From Sinomicrobium soli (GTDB lineage Bacteria; Bacteroidota; Bacteroidia; Flavobacteriales; Flavobacteriaceae), in the NCBI RefSeq assembly GCF_003285545.1, contig NZ_QLNV01000002.1:310001-374000 (forward strand): 64,000 bases of DNA, in the 5' to 3' direction. The notes below the pieces were generated by a model, which was not told the DNA's origin, ran no database searches, and worked only from the letters and a program-made list of their open reading frames with translations. This document shows, piece by piece, positions 8,121 through 15,568 of the stretch. Position 1 is the stretch's first letter; each line of letters begins with the position of its first letter. Both the position numbers and the translations under genes were made by a program.

Positions 8121-10146
8121 ACCCGAAATGCTAAAAAACACAAAGATGACCACACCTATACGCTACATATCATCACCGGGCAGGCTGCCGTATATCCTGA
8201 TAACCGCCATCCTCTTCTCTCTCGTGTGCACCGCACAGGAAGAGCAGTTATCCGACAGTGTACAGCGAACCGCCACCTTCACCCCCGGCCTTTCCGGCAA
8301 TGCCGTGGAATTCCTGCCGCATCCCCCTGCCCTGATCCAGATGGCCGGGGCACCAAAGGCTTATTATTCCTATTTCTGGGAATTCGGGGACGGTCATTAC
8401 AGCCGGGAAGAACGGCCCAGGCATGTGTATGGAAAACAGGGAGCGTACGAGGTCACCTTATGGGCCACCAACCATTACGACAATGGCAAAACCCCCGCTA
8501 CCCGACCACAAAAAATCGAAGTTCGGGAAATTACCGAAAGTCATAACGACCAGGCCCTGCTCGGGGAAGACCTGTTGCTTCAGCGAAACCGGGAACCCGT
8601 TCCGGAAGAAGACATTGTCGTTATCTTAAGTTACAGGAACCCCAAACCCTATGTTACCGGGGGAAAATTATATCTTTTTTACAATGAACAGCAATACAGG
8701 GACCGGAATTTCGAACTTACGGATACCCGCACCTATAACGGGGAAAAACCAGTACCCGAAGCGGGTTTTGCCTATACCGGGACGGTGTCTGACGGAGAGA
8801 CCCTGCTGGCCTCGGCCACCGGAAATCCCCTTCCGAAGCAACAATTACAGGATTCTACGGAAAGGGTAAACCTGCCCCTTACCCTCGAAGAATCAAAAAG
8901 TTATTACAAGGATTGGAGCATTCTGGAATTTGACCGGATGGCTCCCGGGGAGGAACGCAATGTTTTCTTTACCCTGCGAACCACCCCGGAAATGCTGAAA
9001 GATACCAGTGCCATAGTCACCGTAAGGAGTATCTATGTTCCGGATGAGAACTACGATAACCACAAGGTAAAGGACATGGAAATGGAAATAGTCACCTCCC
9101 ACGACCCCAACCGCATGTCTTCCAATGCCACTGTCATGAACTACCGCCTGGTACGCTTCAAGACCTTCCGCTACAAGATAAGGTTCCAGAACAATGGCGA
9201 AGGACCGGCAAGCACCATACGGCTGGAGACCGACATCCCGGAAATGTTCGATAAAAGCACCATTGAAATAGAGGACCTCTACCCCGAATGCCCGATATGC
9301 CCGGATGAAAAAGAGGTGTCTTACAGCTGTATAGATACTACCTACAAGGAGAACAAGGCCGTTTTTACCTTTAAAAACATATACCTGCCCGGAAGTGAAC
9401 AGAAAAATGTCAAGGAATACGACTCTACCAAGGGGTTTGTAAAATACCGGATAAAACCGGCCCCGGACTTTCACAAGAAAAAGACCAAAAGCCGTACCGC
9501 CATCTATTTCGACAAGAACGAACCTGTCATCACCAATTACGCCACTACCCGCTTCCTTCCCGGGATATCCATAGGGGCAAAGGCAGGCTATATGTGGAGT
9601 CCCGGGCTCGACAATCACAAGGAGTATTTCGCAGGGGTCACAATCTCTCCCTATAAGTCCTACCGCGGTTACCTGCAGGCAGAGCTCATGTTCTCTGCCA
9701 ATTCCTTCGACAAGCTGAAGACATTTACCGAAGAGGCCGTAAGGGACAATAATTTTATAGACACCTACAGGGTAAAGGCCCTGGAGGAGTATCGCAATAT
9801 CTCGCTCTATATGGTTCCCGTATCGTACCGGTACACGATCAACAATTACCTGGCCGTGGGTAGCGGGATCCAGCTCAGGACCGACCTCAGCAGTACGCAA
9901 TGCACCACAACCACCGGTGAATATTCCCTGGTCATACCCTCGGAAGATATAGATTTCAGGGACGATACCAGAGACAGGATCACTCAAACCGACGTTACGC
10001 GTGCCTTCGATCATTTTCAGACGGGGATCTTCGCAGGGTTCAATGCAGGGTTCGCACGGATAGGCCCCAGTATCGGTGCCAGGTATATCTATAACCTCAA
10101 CAGTCCGCACAGTCAGATACAGCTGTATGCCATATGGAAGTTCTAA
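8107..10146 (+). CDS. PKD-domain protein with C-terminal outer-membrane beta-barrel-like region
   Basis: 679 residues from the ATG at 8107, which overlaps the previous gene by 14 bases. In-frame ATGs at 8128 and 8146 give a more normal signal peptide (LPYILITAILFSLVCTAQ) and remove the overlap, so one of these may be the true start. A PKD domain lies at about 60-135 with the signature WEFGDG (91-96) and HVYGKQGAYEVTLWA. Residues about 330-480 contain a YKIRFQNNGEGPA block like the conserved-repeat (DUF11-type) domain of Bacteroidota surface proteins. From about 495 the sequence alternates as beta strands (SIGAKAGYMWSPG, YFAGVTISPY, YRGYLQAELMFS) and ends in IQLYAIWKF, with the aromatic end typical of outer-membrane barrels. 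It probably sits in the outer membrane as a receptor or anchor. Confidence 0.8.
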   Translation: MTYPEPEMLKNTKMTTPIRYISSPGRLPYILITAILFSLVCTAQEEQLSDSVQRTATFTPGLSGNAVEFLPHPPALIQMAGAPKAYYSYFWEFGDGHYSREERPRHVYGKQGAYEVTLWATNHYDNGKTPATRPQKIEVREITESHNDQALLGEDLLLQRNREPVPEEDIVVILSYRNPKPYVTGGKLYLFYNEQQYRDRNFELTDTRTYNGEKPVPEAGFAYTGTVSDGETLLASATGNPLPKQQLQDSTERVNLPLTLEESKSYYKDWSILEFDRMAPGEERNVFFTLRTTPEMLKDTSAIVTVRSIYVPDENYDNHKVKDMEMEIVTSHDPNRMSSNATVMNYRLVRFKTFRYKIRFQNNGEGPASTIRLETDIPEMFDKSTIEIEDLYPECPICPDEKEVSYSCIDTTYKENKAVFTFKNIYLPGSEQKNVKEYDSTKGFVKYRIKPAPDFHKKKTKSRTAIYFDKNEPVITNYATTRFLPGISIGAKAGYMWSPGLDNHKEYFAGVTISPYKSYRGYLQAELMFSANSFDKLKTFTEEAVRDNNFIDTYRVKALEEYRNISLYMVPVSYRYTINNYLAVGSGIQLRTDLSSTQCTTTTGEYSLVIPSEDIDFRDDTRDRITQTDVTRAFDHFQTGIFAGFNAGFARIGPSIGARYIYNLNSPHSQIQLYAIWKF

Positions 10147-12749
10147 GCGGCGGATACGACAAAAAAACAGTACAAAAACGATGGCTGACCGCTGTACTGC
10201 TACTGTATGCCTCGCTGGTTGCCGCACAGCTTACCCCACACATCTATGACGATGTAGACCGGCTTTCCGCAACCCCTTCGCCCGTGCTTCTCGCACAACT
10301 GGAAACAAAAGAGATACAATACGCTTCACAGGCAGGCAACCCGGAAGAATATACCGCCCTGCTGATCTTACAATGTAATATGGGCTATTATTACCGGGAA
10401 TCCGGCATGTACCCGAAGGCCATAGCCCTGTATGAGAAGGCATGGCAAAACTACAGGGACCACGGGATCAGGGATTACGACATTACCGAATTCTGTCTCA
10501 AACCCCTGGGAAACCTGTATACCATTTCCGGCAATCTCGTACGGGCTGAAAACACCATTAAGTCTTATCTCTTCCTGGCACAGGAGCAAAACGATACCGA
10601 ACAGGAAACGGCAGCCGTTCTCAACCTTTCGGTAGTCTATCACAATGCGGGAAATTTTCGCATGGCCATCCGCCTCCTGGAAACACGGCTGTCTGCCTCT
10701 TCTTCTGCCCCGGAGCAGAAAACAGCCCTGCTCAACAACCTGGCAACCAATTATTTTGCGCTGGAACAATACGACACCGCAGAGCAACTGCTTCAAAAGA
10801 CCTCCAAAAAGCATCCCGGGACCGCTTCCAGCCTGTACCGCAATATGGCACAGCTCGCCAGGGCAAAAGGGCAGCTCTCCCAGGCGGAAAATTATCTGTA
10901 TACGGCAGAAAACGAATTGCTGAAACAATCTTTTACCGCCAGGGAACTGGCCAGGATTTATGTGGAAAAAGCCGAACTGGCTTCCCTGGGCCACCAGTAT
11001 GCCAAAGCCGAAGACCTGCTGTTCCGCGCATTGGGATTCTTACTGCCCCAACACCGGGAACATACCCTGCCCGCCCCGGAAATACTGTATGCCGAAAATG
11101 TGTTTATATCCGTTTTCGACGCTATGGCCGCCCTTCAGTCCGAGCCGGAAAGGTCGCTGGAATGCTACGACCTCAGTTTTCACGTATCGCAGCTTATCAG
11201 AATGCGGATCACCACACAGGAATCTGCAATACTGCAGCTGTCGGACGACAGGGACCGCAGTGAAAAATGTATTGCCCTGCTTTATGAAATGTACAGGGAT
11301 AAGGGAGCCCCTTCCTCTATGGTACGCGCATTTGATTATTCAGAAAACAGTAAGGCTGCCATTCTGAAAGAGACCGGCTACCGCAGATCGCTTACCGAGG
11401 CATTTCCCGGTGCCCCCCTTCTCCCGGATATAAAAAAATGGTCTGTACGGCAGGAGCAGGTCGTCAACAAGCTGGTACGTGCCCAGCTTTCGGGAGATGT
11501 GAAAGACTCCGTAAAACACTATACGGAGTCGCTCAATGATATCCAGCTACAGCTGGGAACACTGTACGAAAAGGCATACCTGAAATATCCGGACATGTCA
11601 GGTTCAGGTCCGAAGACCTCCCTCAACAGCATACGGCAACAACTACAGGAAGACGACGCCTGTATGGTAGTTTATTTTTATGGAAAACAACACCGGTTTA
11701 CCTTTTCCGTCAGTGCCCACAGTGTGGAAATGTACCGGGAAGATAATACTGCCGGGGCTGATGAGATGATCAGGGAATACCTTTCCCTTTTTGAAAACCC
11801 GCATACCATAAACAACAACCCGTCCGATTATGCCCGGAAAGCCCATGCGCTTTACAACAACCTGTTCCCCTTCCCGGTTTCCGGAAAAAACCTTATTATC
11901 GTACCGGACGGATTGCTGTCCTTTATTCCTTTCGAGACCCTGCTCACCGCAAAGAGCGGGAATGTTTCATATAAAGCCATGCCGTTCCTCCTGTACCGGC
12001 ACCAGGTTTCCTACCTCACCTCGGCCTCTTTTTACCACCGGCCGCCACCTCCCGTAACCGGGAAAAAACTACTCGGTATTTTTCCCGTTTTCGAAGGCAC
12101 TCCCGAAGCACTGCCCTACTCCATAGAGGAAGCCCGCAGTATCGATGCCCTGACAGAGGCTACGATCATCACCGGGAACAATGCCACCAGGAACTTTTTT
12201 ACCCGGAATGCAAAAAACTACGGTATCCTTCATCTGTCCACACATGCCAGCGGAGGCAATTTTGTAGTGCCTCCTGGTATCGCCTTCAGCGACGACATGA
12301 TGTTGCTGCACGAACTGTACAGCATGGAATTCAGGCCTGAACTGGTAGTTCTCAGTGCCTGTGAGACCGGAATAGGCAAACTGCAAAAAGGCGAAGGGCC
12401 GATAAGTATGGCCCGCGCCTTTCAGTATGCCGGTGCAAAACGACTCCTCTTTTCGCTCTGGAAGGTCAACGATCGCGCTACCGCACAATTAATGGCTTTT
12501 TTTTATCAGCATTATGAAAGTTGCGGAGCCGCCGCTGCCAACCGGAAAGCCAAAACAGATTACCTCACCGACGACAAGACCCCGAACACCAGGAAATCCC
12601 CGTATTACTGGGGGGCATTCGTGTATTACGGCGATTTGCAGCAGGGTGAAAAACCCGCACCGTATTACCATTTCCTTATCCCGGCAATCCTTATTGTGGT
12701 TTTTGCAGTAATACTACGGTACCTCAGCCGCAGGAAGACCATACGGTAA
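10134..12749 (+). CDS. TPR-CHAT caspase-like protease, membrane anchored
   Basis: 871 residues; the ATG overlaps the previous stop by 13 bases, so translation is coupled. A signal peptide or anchor lies at about 15-32. Residues 35-310 hold tetratricopeptide repeats (MGYYYRESGMYPKAIALYEK; LATNYFALEQYDTAEQLLQK; AQLARAKGQLSQAENYLYTA). The CHAT domain covers about 510-830. The catalytic pair expected of clan CD proteases is present: His704 in HLSTHASGG and Cys743 in VVLSACETGIG. The domain ends with GAKRLLFSLWKVND. A C-terminal membrane helix at about 846-863 is followed by basic residues. CHAT peptidases are relatives of caspases and separase, often set off by TPR sensing. With a signal peptide and C-terminal helix, the TPR and CHAT parts should lie in the periplasm. 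The substrate is unknown; neighbouring lipoproteins are candidates. Confidence 0.88.
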   Translation: MEVLSGGYDKKTVQKRWLTAVLLLYASLVAAQLTPHIYDDVDRLSATPSPVLLAQLETKEIQYASQAGNPEEYTALLILQCNMGYYYRESGMYPKAIALYEKAWQNYRDHGIRDYDITEFCLKPLGNLYTISGNLVRAENTIKSYLFLAQEQNDTEQETAAVLNLSVVYHNAGNFRMAIRLLETRLSASSSAPEQKTALLNNLATNYFALEQYDTAEQLLQKTSKKHPGTASSLYRNMAQLARAKGQLSQAENYLYTAENELLKQSFTARELARIYVEKAELASLGHQYAKAEDLLFRALGFLLPQHREHTLPAPEILYAENVFISVFDAMAALQSEPERSLECYDLSFHVSQLIRMRITTQESAILQLSDDRDRSEKCIALLYEMYRDKGAPSSMVRAFDYSENSKAAILKETGYRRSLTEAFPGAPLLPDIKKWSVRQEQVVNKLVRAQLSGDVKDSVKHYTESLNDIQLQLGTLYEKAYLKYPDMSGSGPKTSLNSIRQQLQEDDACMVVYFYGKQHRFTFSVSAHSVEMYREDNTAGADEMIREYLSLFENPHTINNNPSDYARKAHALYNNLFPFPVSGKNLIIVPDGLLSFIPFETLLTAKSGNVSYKAMPFLLYRHQVSYLTSASFYHRPPPPVTGKKLLGIFPVFEGTPEALPYSIEEARSIDALTEATIITGNNATRNFFTRNAKNYGILHLSTHASGGNFVVPPGIAFSDDMMLLHELYSMEFRPELVVLSACETGIGKLQKGEGPISMARAFQYAGAKRLLFSLWKVNDRATAQLMAFFYQHYESCGAAAANRKAKTDYLTDDKTPNTRKSPYYWGAFVYYGDLQQGEKPAPYYHFLIPAILIVVFAVILRYLSRRKTIR

Positions 12750-12758
12750 AGACCATAC

Positions 12759-12774
12759 CCGGGTGTACACCCGG
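12759..12774. terminator. 16-bp perfect palindrome after the CHAT gene
   Basis: CCGGGTGT followed directly by ACACCCGG, ten bases after the CHAT stop, between convergent genes. It is the hairpin part of a dispersed element whose tail AGCATTT(C)AAATCTC follows. There is no T-run, so a terminator role is likely but unproved. Confidence 0.5.
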
Positions 12775-12803
12775 AGCATTTCAAATCTCATTCAGTAAAC
12801 CGG
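12771..12803 (+). repeat. Dispersed element CGGAGCATTTnAAATCTC, copy 1
   Basis: CGGAGCATTTCAAATCTC then AGTAAA. The same text occurs at 42141-42171 and, weaker, at 48768-48789. In copies 1 and 2 it follows a GC-rich hairpin between convergent genes. Confidence 0.6.
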
Positions 12804-12858
12804 AAACCCCGGGGCAGCCCGGACAGCAGTCAGGTTTTAATCCCGGTTATCAGGTAAA

Positions 12859-12959
12859 ATCCCGGCCGGCTGGCATGGCTTATTTTCTTACTCAGGCAAA
12901 AAGACATTGATTTCGGGCAAAAAGGCTTATGCCATTATATCTGATCTGCCGGCCGGGAT
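12859..12959. repeat. Long-spaced inverted repeat between convergent genes
   Basis: ATCCCGGCCGGC at 12859-12870 is perfectly complementary to GCCGGCCGGGAT at 12948-12959. Inside, TGGCAT (12871-12876) can pair with ATGCCA (12929-12934). It lies before the end of the minus-strand DUF4965 gene and could act as its terminator or form a larger RNA structure. Confidence 0.55.
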
Positions 12960-12978
12960 CGGTATTACTTTTGCTGTA

Positions 12979-15426
12979 TTATTTCTTCCAGCGCTCTCCG
13001 AGCATCTTGATAAAATATCCTCCCACCACACTCCGTGCCTGGAAGCCTCTTACGTCGCCGCTGGAAGTAAAATGCCAGTCGCTCATGGGGACCCTGTTCC
13101 TGGTCTCCGTTGCAAAGCGGTACACAGGATCGGCCAGGGTGCGGAACGTTTCTTTCGAACCGGCCAGGGTGGCCGTCCACAGTATCCAGTCCGACTTGGT
13201 ATAATCCGACCGGTTGTCCAGCGGAAGTCCGTATGCATTCTGTTTTTTCAGGTAATAGGCAATTTCGGTCTCATAGACCTCCTCCGGGAAGATGCCGAAA
13301 TGCATGATCTTGTCCCAGACCAGGTTGTATTTCTGGCTCCAGGTATTCCTGTCGTCAAAGGTAAGCGCATAATGATCTCCCGCACCGGCAAGTTCTTTCC
13401 ATTTAAGCGCCATGTCTTTCGCCATCCCGGTATATTTTTCCGCGGTATCCCTGTCGCCCAGCATATCGGCCAGGTACCCGTAACTTCCCAATGCTACAAT
13501 GGCCTTTACCGAGAGGTTGGCATTTCGTGCAAGATGCCCGGCAAAATCGTCGGTGCACAGCTGGTTCCCGGGATCGAATCCCTTTTCCGCAAGGTAATTG
13601 GCCCAGGTGGTCAGGGATTCCCAGTGCTTTTTCGCATAACCGGCATTACCGCTGGCATAAGCAATGGCAGCCGTGAGGATGATCATGTTCCCCGACTCTT
13701 CCACCGGCATGGGCTCGCCGTATACTACCCCGTTGGCCAACGGATAGGTCCCTATATCATGTGCGGGAAAAGGCTCCTTGTACCTGCCACTCTCGGAGTA
13801 ATAAAATATCCCCGAAAGCATACCCTCCAGCAGTTCGGGATTATACCTCAGGTACAGAGGGGCAGACGGGTATGTCACATCTACCGTATTGATACACCCG
13901 TTGCTGAAGTTTTCCTTGGAGAGGAACAGCAGTTCTCCCTGCGGACTTTCCACCAGCTTGTGGGCCGCTATACTCTGCCGGTATCCTATCTCACATATTT
14001 TAGCATACTTTTCTCCTCCGGCAGCCACGGCTTCCGCTCTTAGGGTACGGTCAAAATCCTCGCATTTCCGGACGACCTCACCGTATTCCGCAAAGGCTTC
14101 TTCCAATTCATTCTGTATGGTGTTTTTCCCGTCCTTATTCCACCAGGGACGAAGGTTCTCACCGAAGTACTGAATGGAATACAGGTCGTCATATCCGAGC
14201 ATCACCAGGTATTCCTTTTCTTCCTTTAGTTTTTCTTCCGGGAATACCGTATTCAGCATCAGCTGTCTGCCACCGGTTACGGCCTTTTTCCCGAAACGGC
14301 CGGAAATAAAGTTTCCGGCAGCCCCGGTAGCCTCGGTGACATACTGTGTGGTCCGGGCTTCTTTGGCAGCGGCCACATATAAATACCCCCAGTCTATCCG
14401 CAGGTTGTCTCCCTTTTTCTCCAGTACGGGCTGCTCTGCCGTACCCGTCCTGAGATAAGAAAGGTTGCCTGTTGAAGCTCTTTCCGCAGTCATTTCCTGT
14501 ACGGGCAGGTTCGAGGCCAGGCTCGAGGCAGCCCCTAAATATACCTGTACCTTGTGTTCTTTGCCGTCCCCGGAGGCCGCCTTTACCGAGATATAGGAAA
14601 CCGGTCGTGCAAACAGGTCGAGGTCATCCATCAGCAAAGGAGATGTAAAGGTGAGTTTTACATTTACCGGTCCGCATTCCAGCGTATATTCCGTTTGTGT
14701 GGCGGAAAGGTTAAGCCCGGTTTGTCTTGCGGCAAGGGCCTTTTCTTCGGGCTCCACTTTTTCCACCAGTCCCGCATCGAGCCATTGTCCCCCCGCGGTA
14801 TTGCGTACATGGATCGCCAGCACATTACCTTTTTTCTTCAGCGCACCGAGTACATTTTCAGGGATCTCATAATATTTGTACGCTTCGTTCCAGCATTCGC
14901 ACTCATAGATCTGCGTTCCGTTGATATACACCTTGACGTTATCGTCATGCCGGAGTTTCAGAAGAACTTTCCCCCGGGTTTTCCGGGGCATGTCGAAGGT
15001 TCTCCTGTACCACAGGTCATCACTTTTCCAGGACGTCCCCGCCTGTTCGTTATCCCCGAAAGGTGCCGCCGACGATGTCCAGGCGCTATCGTCATACCCG
15101 GGCTGTTCCCAGCCCTTCCCGGGATCAGATTCCGTACTTCTGGCCTTATAGCCCTTACTGTCTGCCGCCGGTACGACATCTTTATAGCTCACACTTTCCT
15201 TTCCCAGGAAACGATAGGTGTTCCCGTCTACCTTTATAAGCCCGAGCAGCGACTGTTCCGTACCGGTCCAGTGCTGTGTAGGCGATGCGTTTATCCCGTC
15301 GGTCACCGACCAGATACTGAAATAGGGGTCGTGTGTAACCAGGGGATAGGCCGGGGCCTGCCGTTGCTGGGCCGCCGTGCTCATGGCAAGAGCCAAAAAA
15401 ATCAAAAATGCTGATACTTTTTTCAT
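12979..15426 (-). CDS. DUF4965/DUF5127 glutaminase-A-like glycosidase-type protein with inserted jelly-roll domain
   Basis: 815 residues with a signal peptide (cleavage near Ala-Gln at 19-20). It has the start YPLVTHDPYFSIWS, the middle DWGYLYVAA / LGYDDLYSIQYFG and the C-terminal helical part (LCTDDFAGHLARNANLSVKA; YNLVWDKIMHFGIFP; SDWILWTATLAG; VPMSDWHFTSSG) of the family named after fungal glutaminase A, whose (alpha/alpha)6-like domain resembles glycoside hydrolases. Between about 95 and 223 an extra beta-sandwich is inserted (GWEQPGYDDSAW; LWYRRTFDMP; DDNVKVYINGTQIYE), like the galactose-binding-type domains of beta-galactosidases. It is the last gene of PUL 1, after a GH92, so a role in mannan or glycoprotein breakdown is likely. 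The reaction is not established by sequence. Confidence 0.85.
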   Translation of the reverse strand: MKKVSAFLIFLALAMSTAAQQRQAPAYPLVTHDPYFSIWSVTDGINASPTQHWTGTEQSLLGLIKVDGNTYRFLGKESVSYKDVVPAADSKGYKARSTESDPGKGWEQPGYDDSAWTSSAAPFGDNEQAGTSWKSDDLWYRRTFDMPRKTRGKVLLKLRHDDNVKVYINGTQIYECECWNEAYKYYEIPENVLGALKKKGNVLAIHVRNTAGGQWLDAGLVEKVEPEEKALAARQTGLNLSATQTEYTLECGPVNVKLTFTSPLLMDDLDLFARPVSYISVKAASGDGKEHKVQVYLGAASSLASNLPVQEMTAERASTGNLSYLRTGTAEQPVLEKKGDNLRIDWGYLYVAAAKEARTTQYVTEATGAAGNFISGRFGKKAVTGGRQLMLNTVFPEEKLKEEKEYLVMLGYDDLYSIQYFGENLRPWWNKDGKNTIQNELEEAFAEYGEVVRKCEDFDRTLRAEAVAAGGEKYAKICEIGYRQSIAAHKLVESPQGELLFLSKENFSNGCINTVDVTYPSAPLYLRYNPELLEGMLSGIFYYSESGRYKEPFPAHDIGTYPLANGVVYGEPMPVEESGNMIILTAAIAYASGNAGYAKKHWESLTTWANYLAEKGFDPGNQLCTDDFAGHLARNANLSVKAIVALGSYGYLADMLGDRDTAEKYTGMAKDMALKWKELAGAGDHYALTFDDRNTWSQKYNLVWDKIMHFGIFPEEVYETEIAYYLKKQNAYGLPLDNRSDYTKSDWILWTATLAGSKETFRTLADPVYRFATETRNRVPMSDWHFTSSGDVRGFQARSVVGGYFIKMLGERWKK

Positions 15427-15568
15427 TTTGGGTGTTTTATTATAGATTGATTTATAAATTACTTATACACAGATTGCAGGTCACAAGTTGCAGGATTGGC
15501 AGCACAACGGAAACACCGGAGAACCCTCCCTTCCCAAAGGAACCTCAGCCAACCGGAACCTGGTCCGC

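Noticed and set aside
8893-10227. 444-codon open frame opposite the PKD protein gene
   Set aside because: Fully antisense to a coupled operon gene and without any known motif.
10134-12749. CHAT protease as part of a CRISPR-guided (gRAMP/Csx29) system
   Set aside because: No CRISPR array or Cas7-fusion gene nearby, and the protein carries a signal peptide and membrane helix.
12907-14043. 378-codon plus-strand frame over the DUF4965 gene end
   Set aside because: Antisense to conserved family blocks; would also read through the inverted repeat.
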